A stretch of 64,000 nucleotides of DNA from positions 1-64,000 of the forward strand of contig CAIPKV010000084.1 of NCBI GenBank assembly GCA_903865745.1. The letters are read 5' to 3'. The notes under the pieces were generated by a model that was not told the DNA's origin, searched no databases, and worked only from the letters and a program-made list of their open reading frames with translations. Position numbers and translations under genes: made by a program. Below are positions 45,576 through 54,644 of the stretch, piece after piece. The first letter of the stretch is position 1; each line of letters starts with the position of its first letter. The stretch is from an uncultured Verrucomicrobia subdivision 3 bacterium. GTDB taxonomy: Bacteria; Verrucomicrobiota; Verrucomicrobiia; Limisphaerales; UBA11358.

Positions 45576-46856
45576 ATGAATGCAGATTTTATTGCCGGAT
45601 TGGAATTTTGGGAGCGCGAAAAAGGCGTCAGCCGTGAGGTCCTCATGGCTGCCGTCGAAGAGGCTTTGTTGCAGGCTGCCAAGAAGGCGGTAGGTCCTGC
45701 GCGCGAGCTCCGTGTAGAGATGAATTCCAAGAATGGCGACATTAAGGCGTTCGCCAAGCTAATTGTCGCGGACAAGGTTATTTCGCAGCACGACCAGATT
45801 TCCCTGTTCGACGCGCGCCGCATCAAGGCGGACGCGAAGGTGGGCGATGAAATTGAAAAGGAAGTGACGCCTCAGGGTTTTGGCCGCATTGCTGCGCAAT
45901 ACGCCAAACAGGCGCTGATGATGAAGGTCCGGCAGGCTGAGAAGGCCATGTTAATAACGGAATATAAAGACCGCGTCGGTGATATTATCAGTGGCACGGT
46001 GCGGCGCTTTGATCGTTCCGATGTGATATTGGATCTGGGTAAATACGAGGCTGTTATGCCGAACAAGGAACGCGTGCCGACGGAAGAATATCAGGTGGGC
46101 GAACGCATTCGGGCCATGATCAAGGCCGTGCAGGAAGGCGATCGCGGTCCGGAAATCATTTTAACCCGCGCAGATACTAAATTCATTGTAAAACTGTTTC
46201 AGTTGGAAGTTTCCGAGATCAACGATGGCACCATTGAGATCAAAGGCATTGCGCGCGAACCTGGTTTCCGCACGAAGATGGCCGTTTATTCCCGCGACCC
46301 GAAAGTAGATCCGGTTGGCGCCTGCGTCGGACTGCGCGGTCAGCGCGTAAAAAACATCGTTCGCGAGCTGAACAATGAAAAGGTGGACGTAATTCCGTGG
46401 TCATCTGACGTCAAGGCCTTTGTCACGAAGGCGCTGGAGCCAGCAAAGATTTTGCGCATTGAAATGGATGAGCAGCGCAAACGCGTGCATGTCCTCGTCG
46501 CGGAAGACCAGCTTTCGCTCGCCATTGGCAAGCGCGGCCAGAACGCGCGCCTGACGGCGAGGTTGACCGGCTGGGAAGTGGACATTGATCCCGAAGTCAT
46601 CGTCACCAAAGGTTTTGACGAGAAGGTGGCGGAAGTCGTGGCGCAGATTGCGGCGATTCCGGGGATTACCCGCGAGCAGGCGGATGCGCTCGTGCACGCC
46701 GGTGTGACGCGGTTGGAAGATTTAGTGCAGGCGGAGCCCGGTGACATTGCGGACATCGCCGGAGTCGGCGAATATGCGGCGGCAATTTTGGAAGCCGCGC
46801 GCGCCGAAATGGGGCGTCGCCAGTTGTCTGTTGGTGGCGAGACCGCCAAGCGTTAA
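45576..46856 (+). CDS. nusA: Transcription termination/antitermination factor NusA
   Basis: RNA-polymerase-associated factor of 426 residues. Order: N-terminal RNAP-binding domain (1-~125), S1 domain (~135-200, DIISGTVRRFDRSDVILDLG), two KH domains (~205-345, with VGACVGLRGQRVKNIV and LAIGKRGQNARLTARL), and a short C-terminal helix-hairpin-helix acidic segment (~360-420, ITREQADALVHAGVTRLEDL). Shorter than E. coli NusA, which has two acidic repeats. First gene of nusA-infB-rbfA-nrnA-truB-ribF. rimP and ylxR, often seen beside nusA, are absent here. The leader terminator suggests autoregulation. Confidence 0.96.
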   Translation: MNADFIAGLEFWEREKGVSREVLMAAVEEALLQAAKKAVGPARELRVEMNSKNGDIKAFAKLIVADKVISQHDQISLFDARRIKADAKVGDEIEKEVTPQGFGRIAAQYAKQALMMKVRQAEKAMLITEYKDRVGDIISGTVRRFDRSDVILDLGKYEAVMPNKERVPTEEYQVGERIRAMIKAVQEGDRGPEIILTRADTKFIVKLFQLEVSEINDGTIEIKGIAREPGFRTKMAVYSRDPKVDPVGACVGLRGQRVKNIVRELNNEKVDVIPWSSDVKAFVTKALEPAKILRIEMDEQRKRVHVLVAEDQLSLAIGKRGQNARLTARLTGWEVDIDPEVIVTKGFDEKVAEVVAQIAAIPGITREQADALVHAGVTRLEDLVQAEPGDIADIAGVGEYAAAILEAARAEMGRRQLSVGGETAKR

Positions 46857-46950
46857 GATTTTATGGTGCTGACCGGAGTTGAAATTATGTTTGCGATTTG
46901 AGCCATGACGGCGAAGCGCACATTACGGTTGGCGATGGTAAAAAAGATTT

Positions 46951-49458
46951 ATGCCCGTTCGTGTTTACGACATTGCGAAGAAACTTGGCCTGGAGAACAA
47001 AGAAATTCTCACGAAGGCCAAGGAGTTGGGCATTGCCGCCGCCAAGGTTCCTTCTAGCTCGCTGGATAAAATCAGCGCAGAGTGGCTTGAGGAAGAAATC
47101 ATCAGGACCAATCCGGCCGTCGCCGCCCGCCTAGCGCCTAAGCCCGTCGAGGAACCCCCCAAGCCGGTAATCGAGGATAAAATCGAGATTATCCATGCGC
47201 CGGAACCGCCGCCGGAACCCGTCGTGGAAATCCAGCCGGTGCCAGAGCCGGAACCGGTCAAGGTGTTGGACGCGGTAGCCGAAGTCATTCCCGCCGCGCC
47301 CGTCAGTGAAATTTCTCAGCCAGTCAAAACCGTGGTTCCGCCGCCCGTGCCGAAACCGGTTATTCCCCCTGCACCGCCGAAACCGCAGATGGGCGAGAAG
47401 GTAGGCTTTATTCAATTATCTCCGCGCCCCGGCTCAGCCCGACCTGGCGAACGTGGCAATGAACGTGGCGGCCCGCCGCCCCGTCCCCAAACCACAGGCG
47501 GACGACCAGGCCAGCCGGCTTCAGGAGGTCGCCCCGGTCAGCCGCCGCAACGCGGAGATGGTCGCGGGCAGTTTCAACAACGCGGGCGCGACGGGCGACC
47601 GCTGCAAAATACGCCTGCCTCTAAGCCGGCGGCACCACAACAGCCGAAAATTCTGCTCCCAACGGATGCACAGGTCATCACCATCAAGCCGCCGATTGTC
47701 GTGCGTGCGTTGGCGGATGCGCTGAAGCAAAAGCCGTTCGCCATCATCGCCGAGCTGATGAAGCTGAAGGTCATGGCGACGGTCAATCAGTCCATTGACG
47801 AGAAAATTGCCGCGCAAGTCTGTGCGCATTACGGCTATAAGTTTGAGGCGGAAAAACGTGCCAAGGGTGAAGGCGTCGTTCACACCACAGAGAAAAAAGT
47901 CGAGTTGGACGTGGACGATAAGCCAGAGGATTTGAAGCCGCGCGCGCCTGTCGTGACCATCATGGGTCACGTTGATCACGGCAAAACTTCACTGCTCGAC
48001 GTGATTCGCAAGGCAAACGTAGCCGCTGGCGAATCCGGCGGCATCACTCAGCACATCGGCGCTTATACGATTGCCGTGCCGCATCCGGAACGAAAAAGCG
48101 AGCTCGCGCAGATTACTTTTCTTGACACACCCGGTCACGCGGCGTTCAGCTCGATGCGCGCCCGCGGTGCGAACGTAACGGACATCGTCGTGCTTGTGGT
48201 TGCGGCCAATGATGGGGTTATGCCGCAGACTTTGGAGGCCCTCGCCCACGCGAAGGCGGCGAAAGTTCCTATTTTGGTGGCTGTTAACAAAATTGACCAC
48301 CCGAACGCCAATGCGATGAAGGTGCGCCAGCAGTTACAGGAAAAAGGCCTGGTGCCCGACGACTGGGGTGGCGACACAATTTTCGTCGAATGTTCTGCCA
48401 TGACGAAACAGGGTGTGGACAAGCTGCTCGAAATGATTTTGCTCCAGGCCGATTTGCTGGAATTGAAAGCGAATCCGAACCGTAACTCGAAGGGCAATGT
48501 TATCGAGTCAGGTGTTTCGCCTGGTGGACCGACCGCAACGGTGCTGGTGCGCAAAGGCACGTTGCACCTTGGCGACGTCGTAATTTGCGGCGAGTTTTAT
48601 GGCAAGGTGCGTGCGCTCATCAATGAGGAGGGCCAGCGCTTGAAAGAGGCCGGCCCGTCCGTGGCCGTGAGCGTGCTCGGTTTGAATGGTGTGCCGGAAG
48701 CGGGCTGGGAATTCAGCTCTGTAGACGATGAGAAAGCCGCGCGTGCGCTTGCCGAGGAGCGGGCGCAGGAGGCCAAGAGCCAGGATCTGGAAAATCGCTC
48801 GAAGGTCACGTTGGAAAACCTCTTTGCGTCGCTCGAAGCGGCGGCGAGCAAAGTGTTGCGAGTTGTGGTCAAGGCGGACACACAAGGTTCCGTTGAGGCG
48901 ATTGTCGAGGCTCTCAAGAAAATTGAGTCAGACAAAGTTTCGATGGAAGTGTTGCACAGCGATGTCGGCACGATTACGGAAAACGACGTGGCCCTAGCGT
49001 CCGCATCCAAGGCGGTCATCCTTGGTTTCCATACGCGGCTCGATAGTACTGCTGCAGAGAAGGCAAAACATGCCGGCGTGCAAATTAAGCTTTACGCGAT
49101 CATCTACGAATTGATCGATCAGGTGAAGGATTCCATGGCCGGCCTGCTCGATCCCGATCTCAAGGACACCGTCGTTGGGTCCGCTGAAGTCCGTCAAATC
49201 TTTGAGTTGTCGAAAGGTATTCCAGTTGCGGGTTGTATGGTCACGAGCGGTCGAATCGTGCGCGGCAAGGTGCGCGTGCGCCGCAAGAAGGAAATCATTT
49301 ATGAGGGCGTCACGCAGTCGCTACGCCGGTTTCAGGATGAGGCTAATGAGGTGCGCGCTGGCATGGAATGCGGCATCCGCATCGAAGGCTTTGGCGATTT
49401 TGAGGTTGGCGATGCCATTGAGTGTTACGCCGTCGAAAAGATCGCGGCGAAGCTGTAA
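46951..49458 (+). CDS. infB: Translation initiation factor IF-2
   Basis: GTPase of 835 residues that places initiator tRNA on the 30S subunit. It begins with an IF2N helix domain (VRVYDIAKKLGLENKEIL), then a Pro/Glu/Val-rich linker to about residue 145, a Gly/Arg/Gln-rich stretch (~150-225, RGG-like), a second IF2N domain (~250-320) and the G domain: GHVDHGKTS (G1), GGITQHIG (G2), DTPGHA (G3), NKID (G4) and SAMT (G5). Domains II-IV follow to the C-terminus. It is 94 bp downstream of nusA and 27 bp before rbfA. Confidence 0.97.
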   Translation: MPVRVYDIAKKLGLENKEILTKAKELGIAAAKVPSSSLDKISAEWLEEEIIRTNPAVAARLAPKPVEEPPKPVIEDKIEIIHAPEPPPEPVVEIQPVPEPEPVKVLDAVAEVIPAAPVSEISQPVKTVVPPPVPKPVIPPAPPKPQMGEKVGFIQLSPRPGSARPGERGNERGGPPPRPQTTGGRPGQPASGGRPGQPPQRGDGRGQFQQRGRDGRPLQNTPASKPAAPQQPKILLPTDAQVITIKPPIVVRALADALKQKPFAIIAELMKLKVMATVNQSIDEKIAAQVCAHYGYKFEAEKRAKGEGVVHTTEKKVELDVDDKPEDLKPRAPVVTIMGHVDHGKTSLLDVIRKANVAAGESGGITQHIGAYTIAVPHPERKSELAQITFLDTPGHAAFSSMRARGANVTDIVVLVVAANDGVMPQTLEALAHAKAAKVPILVAVNKIDHPNANAMKVRQQLQEKGLVPDDWGGDTIFVECSAMTKQGVDKLLEMILLQADLLELKANPNRNSKGNVIESGVSPGGPTATVLVRKGTLHLGDVVICGEFYGKVRALINEEGQRLKEAGPSVAVSVLGLNGVPEAGWEFSSVDDEKAARALAEERAQEAKSQDLENRSKVTLENLFASLEAAASKVLRVVVKADTQGSVEAIVEALKKIESDKVSMEVLHSDVGTITENDVALASASKAVILGFHTRLDSTAAEKAKHAGVQIKLYAIIYELIDQVKDSMAGLLDPDLKDTVVGSAEVRQIFELSKGIPVAGCMVTSGRIVRGKVRVRRKKEIIYEGVTQSLRRFQDEANEVRAGMECGIRIEGFGDFEVGDAIECYAVEKIAAKL

Positions 49459-49485
49459 CGTGCCGCCCAGCAACCTTTAATTGCC

Positions 49486-49866
49486 ATGCCTAATCTTCGA
49501 CACGAACGCGTGCGCGAACTTTTGAAGCGCGCAATTGGTGAGGCGATCCGCCGCGAATTCCTTGTTAATGACGTGGGACTAATCACAGTCAACGACATTG
49601 AGGTTGGCGGAGATTTGAAATCTGCCGTGGTCTTCATCACCATTCTGGGTAATCCGACGCAGCAGAAGCACGGCCTGCAAGTGCTAGAACAAAATCGCAT
49701 CCGGGTCCAAGGGCTTGTTGCCAAATCCGTCGTGCTGAAGTATATGCCGACACTAAAATTCATTGTGGATGACTCCATTGTGCGCGGCAACCGCGTATTG
49801 CAAATTTTGGATGAACTGGAAAAAGTCGCGCCTGTGGATAGCGGGCCGACCGAGGAGCCTGCGTGA
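49486..49866 (+). CDS. rbfA: 30S ribosome-binding factor A
   Basis: Single KH-type-domain protein of 126 residues required for late maturation of 16S rRNA. Typical stretches are RHERVRELLKRAIGEAI at the start, LITVNDIEVGGDLKSAVVFI and LKYMPTLKFIVDDSI. The stop overlaps the nrnA GTG start (GTGA), so the two are translationally coupled. Confidence 0.95.
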   Translation: MPNLRHERVRELLKRAIGEAIRREFLVNDVGLITVNDIEVGGDLKSAVVFITILGNPTQQKHGLQVLEQNRIRVQGLVAKSVVLKYMPTLKFIVDDSIVRGNRVLQILDELEKVAPVDSGPTEEPA

Positions 49867-50846
49867 AAACCTACCCGAAAGTCATCGACCGCATCCTTGA
49901 GGTCGTCCGTGAAAGCAAAACATTTTGTATTGTCGGACACATGCGGCCAGATGGTGATTGCATCGGCTCGCAGCTCGGCCTCGCGCTTGCTCTACGCAAT
50001 GAGGGCAAACGCGTCACGGTATGGAATCAGGATACTATCCCGCTTAAGTATAAATTTCTAACCGGTGACGGGCTAATTGAAAAACCACAACGCGGCAAAA
50101 AATTCGACTGCGTCATTGCCACCGACTGCGCAAGTTACGAGCGATTGGGTACGACTGGCGAATGCGTTAAGCAACGTAAAGTCCTGATTAATATTGATCA
50201 TCATGCGACCAACCCGCGCTACGGAGACGTCAATTGGGTCTCGCCGCGTGAGCCTTCCACTGGTGAACTGATTTACCGTCTATTAAAAGTTGCGCGCTGG
50301 CCGATTACGCCGACGATTGCCGACCTACTGTTCACTGCCATCTCAACAGACACCGGCTCGTTCCAGTATCCAAACACTCGCCCAGGAACTTTTCACGCTG
50401 GTGCGGAGCTGGTAACGCGCGGTGCGAATCTCGCGAAAATTTGCGACGAAGTTTACCAGTCGTATCCGCTTTCGCGTGCGAAATTACTCCAGCACGTTTA
50501 CAGCAAATTTCGTCTGACTGATAGCAACCGCATCGCGTGGCTATGGCTAAAGAAAGTAGATTTCACTCGTACAGGTGCAGAGAGCGACGACACGGAAGGA
50601 TTGATAGACCACTTGCGGGCAATTGAACCTGTCATTATTGCCTGCGTGTTTGAGGAAATTGAACCTGAGATGACACGCATCAGCCTGCGTTCGAAAAGTA
50701 ACAAGGTGAATGTCAGTGAAATCTGCGGACAATTCGGAGGTGGTGGCCATCCGGCGGCGGCAGGAGCGCGCATTACCGGTCAGCCGCTATCGGTGCAGCG
50801 TAAAATCATAGCCGCCATAAAGTGTGCGCTGAAGGCAGCGAATTAA
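49863..50846 (+). CDS. nrnA: DHH-family phosphoesterase (NrnA-like nanoRNase/pAp phosphatase)
   Basis: A 327-residue metal-dependent hydrolase of short RNA oligomers and probably 3'-phosphoadenosine 5'-phosphate or cyclic-dinucleotide products. The DHH domain has GHMRPDGDCIGSQLG, ATDCAS and NIDHHATN. The DHHA1 domain ends with the GGGHPAAAG motif at about residue 295. It starts with GTG at 49863, overlapping rbfA, and lies 10 bp before truB. This rbfA-nrnA-truB-ribF order is common in bacteria. Confidence 0.94.
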   Translation: MKTYPKVIDRILEVVRESKTFCIVGHMRPDGDCIGSQLGLALALRNEGKRVTVWNQDTIPLKYKFLTGDGLIEKPQRGKKFDCVIATDCASYERLGTTGECVKQRKVLINIDHHATNPRYGDVNWVSPREPSTGELIYRLLKVARWPITPTIADLLFTAISTDTGSFQYPNTRPGTFHAGAELVTRGANLAKICDEVYQSYPLSRAKLLQHVYSKFRLTDSNRIAWLWLKKVDFTRTGAESDDTEGLIDHLRAIEPVIIACVFEEIEPEMTRISLRSKSNKVNVSEICGQFGGGGHPAAAGARITGQPLSVQRKIIAAIKCALKAAN

Positions 50847-50856
50847 TTTCGTTTCC

Positions 50857-51573
50857 ATGCAAGACTTATCCGCACTCGACGGCGCGATTCTCGTCGATAA
50901 GCCAGCTGGCCCAACCTCGCACGATGTTGTGGACGCCATCCGCCGCAAGTTTGGGATTAAGAAAGTCGGCCATTGCGGTACGCTTGATCCAAACGCGACC
51001 GGGCTTTTAATTATCGTTCTTGGTCGTGGCACAAAGTTGTCTGAGCGGCTCATGGGAGACGACAAAGTTTATGAAGGCACGATTAAATTTGGTGAGACGA
51101 CGGACAGCTACGATTGTGACGGTGAAATTACCGCTTCGTTGCCGGTGCCGTCGCTGTCGCTAGACTTTTTGAACGAAGAGGCAGCAAAATTTATCGGCGA
51201 TCAGATGCAGCTGCCACCGATGGTTTCGGCGATTAAAAAAAATGGCGTGCCGCTCTACAAACTGGCGCGCAAAGGCATTCAGGTACAACGGGAGGAGCGG
51301 TTAGTCCACATCTATAATTTCCGTTTTACAGCCTACGTTGAACCGCTCGGGCAGTTTCGCGTAGCCTGTACGAAGGGTACTTATATCCGTAGCATTGCAC
51401 ATGACCTTGGTCAGAAACTCGGCTGCGGTGCGCACCTGACAACCTTGCGGCGTAGCGCCTCGGGAAAATTTGACGTGAAGGACGCGCTTTCACTGGATAC
51501 GATTTTACAACTATCATTGGCGAAACTAGAGAAACGAGTCATGCCGTTTCTGAAGCTCGTCGCCAATGCTTGA
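50857..51573 (+). CDS. truB: tRNA pseudouridine(55) synthase
   Basis: A 238-residue enzyme that converts U55 of the tRNA T-loop to pseudouridine. The catalytic Asp44 lies in GHCGTLDPNATGLL. KPAGPTSHDVV near the start and VACTKGTYIRSIAHDLG further on are family motifs. The C-terminal PUA-like domain of E. coli TruB is missing, as in many short members. Four nt separate its stop from ribF. Confidence 0.96.
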   Translation: MQDLSALDGAILVDKPAGPTSHDVVDAIRRKFGIKKVGHCGTLDPNATGLLIIVLGRGTKLSERLMGDDKVYEGTIKFGETTDSYDCDGEITASLPVPSLSLDFLNEEAAKFIGDQMQLPPMVSAIKKNGVPLYKLARKGIQVQREERLVHIYNFRFTAYVEPLGQFRVACTKGTYIRSIAHDLGQKLGCGAHLTTLRRSASGKFDVKDALSLDTILQLSLAKLEKRVMPFLKLVANA

Positions 51574-51576
51574 CGC

Positions 51577-52497
51577 ATGAAAATCATCCGCGCGGCAAAA
51601 GACCTTGGCAATGGCAGCCGCAAGGTTTGTCTGGCAATCGGTGTTTTTGATGGTGTGCATCTCGGCCACCAGCAAATTATCCGGCAGACTGTGGCTGACG
51701 CACAAAGCCATGATGCCTTGGCGTTGATTGTGACGTTTGACAAACATCCAAATGCCGTCGTTGCACCGGAGCACCTGCCGCTACAGATTTTTTCGCGGTC
51801 GCAAAAAATTAGCGCAGTTGAAGCAATTGGCGCGGACGCATTGCTGGAAATTCCATTCAACCAGGAATTCAGCGAAAAATCCGGCGAAAAATTCATTCGC
51901 GAGCTATTGCGCGACCTAGGGAGCATCCAGAGCATTTGCGTGGGTTCTGATTTTGTTTTTGGCCACAAGCGGACCGGCAATGTAGAGTTGCTTAAAAAAC
52001 TGGGTGCGGAACTGTTATTTCAAGTCCACGGTATTGCCGCTCTGGCATTAGATGGCCGGGTGGTGAGTAGTACTTACATTCGTAAGCTGGTTCGCTCGGG
52101 CAGTTTTGACGCAGCAAGCCAGATGCTAGGCCGGCCTTACGCAATTTGTGGATGCGTGGTCGAAGGCGACAAATTAGGCCGGCAACTTGGCTTTCCAACC
52201 GCCAATTTGGATACGGTTAATCTAGCACTACCGCCCAAAGGTGTTTATGCGGCTAAGACAAGGTTTCAAAACCGGTCTTATCATGTTGCGCTAAATATCG
52301 GTGTGCGCCCGACCATTGCGAAAAGTCCGCAGTTACGAGTGGAGGCGCATCTGCTTAATTTCAGGGGAGATCTTTACGGGGCCGAGCTGGAAGTGGAAAT
52401 CATCGCAAAGTTACGCGATGAAAGGCATTTTGAATCGCCGGCGGAACTGCGGGAGCAGATTGGTCGTGATGTGGCAGCGGTGCGGGCGGCAGTATGA
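51577..52497 (+). CDS. ribF: Bifunctional riboflavin kinase/FAD synthetase
   Basis: A 306-residue two-domain enzyme that makes FMN and then FAD. The N-terminal adenylyltransferase domain has GVFDGVHLGHQQII, the nucleotidyltransferase GxHxGH-type motif, at about residues 20-33. The C-terminal flavokinase domain has GRQLGFPTANLD near residue 200 and an ALNIGVRPT segment. Last gene of the nusA operon. A stem-loop at 52525-52547 follows without a T-tail. Confidence 0.96.
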   Translation: MKIIRAAKDLGNGSRKVCLAIGVFDGVHLGHQQIIRQTVADAQSHDALALIVTFDKHPNAVVAPEHLPLQIFSRSQKISAVEAIGADALLEIPFNQEFSEKSGEKFIRELLRDLGSIQSICVGSDFVFGHKRTGNVELLKKLGAELLFQVHGIAALALDGRVVSSTYIRKLVRSGSFDAASQMLGRPYAICGCVVEGDKLGRQLGFPTANLDTVNLALPPKGVYAAKTRFQNRSYHVALNIGVRPTIAKSPQLRVEAHLLNFRGDLYGAELEVEIIAKLRDERHFESPAELREQIGRDVAAVRAAV

Positions 52498-52524
52498 ATA
52501 AATTTTATGGAGTTTGATTCAAAC

Positions 52525-52547
52525 GGTCTATCGAGGACAGATAGACC
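52525..52547. other. Hairpin after ribF
   Basis: An 8-bp perfect stem (GGTCTATC with GATAGACC) and 7-nt loop, 28 bp after the ribF stop. It has no T-run, so it may be an RNA stability element or an imperfect terminator. Nothing else is recognisable in the 230-bp gap before rpoD. Confidence 0.4.
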
Positions 52548-52727
52548 AAAACGCAAGATTTTCCTTGTAATTTCAAGCAAATAAGCTAGGATTGACCTGC
52601 GTCAGTCTTCTGGTGTTCGCAGTTCCAGCTTCACAGCCAAGAACGCGGGTGTTTCGTCAGAAGCCGTGTTTTTTACGGTCAATGGCAATATTTCTGAACC
52701 GGCGCGGTATTTTTCGGTCTGATTTTT

Positions 52728-54590
52728 ATGTCGAAACGCAAAGTTAAGTTATCCAAGTCCGCCCGCGCCAGTTTGCCCAAGGCTTTAAAAGCCAAAACTT
52801 CTCCCATTCGGAGGAGATTTGTCATTTCAAGCAAGGCAATTAAGCCGGAAGCGGCCAAGCCTACACCAGCCGCCATCAAAGTTGCTACGGTTAAACCCTC
52901 GGCCAGCAATCCGCCACCGCCACCGCTGACTGGCAGTGCCATGACTTCTGTGGACTTGACTGAGACGGTGAAAACCTTACTGCACCTATCCCAAGAGCAT
53001 GGCTACATTACCTATGACGACATAAACGATATTCTCCCCGACAATCTGAGCCCGGAAGACCTTGATACGTTATTGACTAAGCTTCGCAGTCTCGACGTGG
53101 AAATCGTGATGGATCAAGCTGAAGCCGAACGTTCCGAACGTACTAAGGGCCCCGAGCAAGCGCAATCGGAAGAGGCCGATGACGATTCACGGTTAGAAAT
53201 TTTAGACGACCCGGTGCGCATGTATATGAATCAAATGGGCAAGGTTCCCTTGCTCACGCGTGAACAGGAAGTTGAGATTTGCAAAAAAATTGAAGAGGCA
53301 GAAGTGGAAATGAAACGCATCGTTTATAGCCTCGGTTTCACAGCGAAGGAGCATATTGCCATTGCTGAAAAAATATTGTCAGACCCTCCAAAAGAGCGGT
53401 TTGACCGAGTCATTGTTGATAAAAAAATTGCCAATCGTGAGGGTCACCTAAAGGATTTACGCAAGATTATCAAGAAGGTTCACGCGCTTGATGTAAGCGT
53501 GGATGCGAAGTATTTTGCTTGGCAAAAAGCGCAGCAGAAGGGTCGCAAGGAAAAGATGGAAAAGGAGCTAAAGAAATTGGGTGCCAAGTTGCAAGAGACC
53601 TTTTTAAAATTTTACTACAAACAAAAGGTGGTCGAGGAGATGATTGTTGTTGCTGGCAACATTTATGAAAAGTTTCAGGCGAGTGTGCGCAATTTGGCGG
53701 AATTGGAAACTCACCGTAATACATCGGAAAAGCGCGCCGCTGTTGAAGCTGAACTGCAAAAAATCACTACGCTTGAACAATTTGTCAGGCTGCCACGCGA
53801 AGAATTTTACGCAGCATTCAAGGCATTGAAAGCGGCAGCGGATCGTGGACTCAAAGCCAAGACCCACATGGCCGAAGCGAATTTGCGTCTTGTTGTTTCA
53901 GTTGCAAAAAAATATACGAATCGCGGGCAATCTTTCCTCGACTTGATTCAGGAAGGTAATATTGGCCTGATGAAGGGCGTTGAAAAATTTGAGTATCGTC
54001 GCGGCTATAAATTTTCCACTTATGCTATTTGGTGGATCCGTCAGGCCATCACGCGCAGCATCGCAGATCAGGCACGCACGATTCGTATCCCGGTGCACAT
54101 GATTGAGATCATGAATAAGCTTTGGCGTGCTCAAAAACAGCTTACACAGGAGCTAGGCCGTGAACCCACGCCGGAAGAACTCGCCGACGAAATGCACATG
54201 CCTGTATCGCGCATTCATGCGCTGCTAAAAATGGCACAGCAACCAGTTTCGCTACACGCACCTGTTGGCGATGACGGTGATGTAAGTGTGGGAGATTTCA
54301 TTGAGGACAAATCTGCTGAAAATCCGTCGGATGTGACTAGCTATAGTTTGCTTCGAGAAAAATTGAGCGATGTGCTCACGACCCTGACAGAGCGTGAACG
54401 GAAAATTCTCGAAATGCGTTTTGGTCTTGCGGACGGTTACGAACGGACTTTAGAAGAAATCGGTAAGATGTATAACGTGACTCGCGAACGGATCCGCCAA
54501 ATTGAGGCAAAAGCTTTGCGTAAGTTGCGTCACCCGACGCGTGTGCGTCATTTGCAAGGTTTCCTCGAAGGTGCTGAAGTCGCTGCCTAG
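52728..54590 (+). CDS. rpoD: Primary RNA polymerase sigma factor (sigma-70)
   Basis: A 620-residue housekeeping sigma factor. A basic Lys/Pro/Ala-rich N-terminal extension of about 70 residues precedes region 1.1 (~80-130). Region 1.2 has [20 protein letters not shown]. Region 2 contains [20 protein letters not shown] and [19 protein letters not shown]. Region 3 has [11 protein letters not shown]. Region 4 has the helix-turn-helix [21 protein letters not shown] non-conserved helical insert (~220-370) lies between 1.2 and 2. A strong bidirectional terminator follows. Confidence 0.97.
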   Translation: MSKRKVKLSKSARASLPKALKAKTSPIRRRFVISSKAIKPEAAKPTPAAIKVATVKPSASNPPPPPLTGSAMTSVDLTETVKTLLHLSQEHGYITYDDINDILPDNLSPEDLDTLLTKLRSLDVEIVMDQAEAERSERTKGPEQAQSEEADDDSRLEILDDPVRMYMNQMGKVPLLTREQEVEICKKIEEAEVEMKRIVYSLGFTAKEHIAIAEKILSDPPKERFDRVIVDKKIANREGHLKDLRKIIKKVHALDVSVDAKYFAWQKAQQKGRKEKMEKELKKLGAKLQETFLKFYYKQKVVEEMIVVAGNIYEKFQASVRNLAELETHRNTSEKRAAVEAELQKITTLEQFVRLPREEFYAAFKALKAAADRGLKAKTHMAEANLRLVVSVAKKYTNRGQSFLDLIQEGNIGLMKGVEKFEYRRGYKFSTYAIWWIRQAITRSIADQARTIRIPVHMIEIMNKLWRAQKQLTQELGREPTPEELADEMHMPVSRIHALLKMAQQPVSLHAPVGDDGDVSVGDFIEDKSAENPSDVTSYSLLREKLSDVLTTLTERERKILEMRFGLADGYERTLEEIGKMYNVTRERIRQIEAKALRKLRHPTRVRHLQGFLEGAEVAA

Positions 54591-54604
54591 AAAGGTGAAT
54601 TTAA

Positions 54605-54640
54605 AAAAACCGTCCGCATTTTTTATTGCGGACGGTTTTT
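54605..54640. terminator. Bidirectional terminator between rpoD and the KimA-like gene
   Basis: A 14-bp stem (AAAAACCGTCCGCA with its complement) and an 8-nt loop, with A-run and T-run on opposite sides. It lies between convergent genes. Confidence 0.93.
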
Positions 54641-54644
54641 ATTT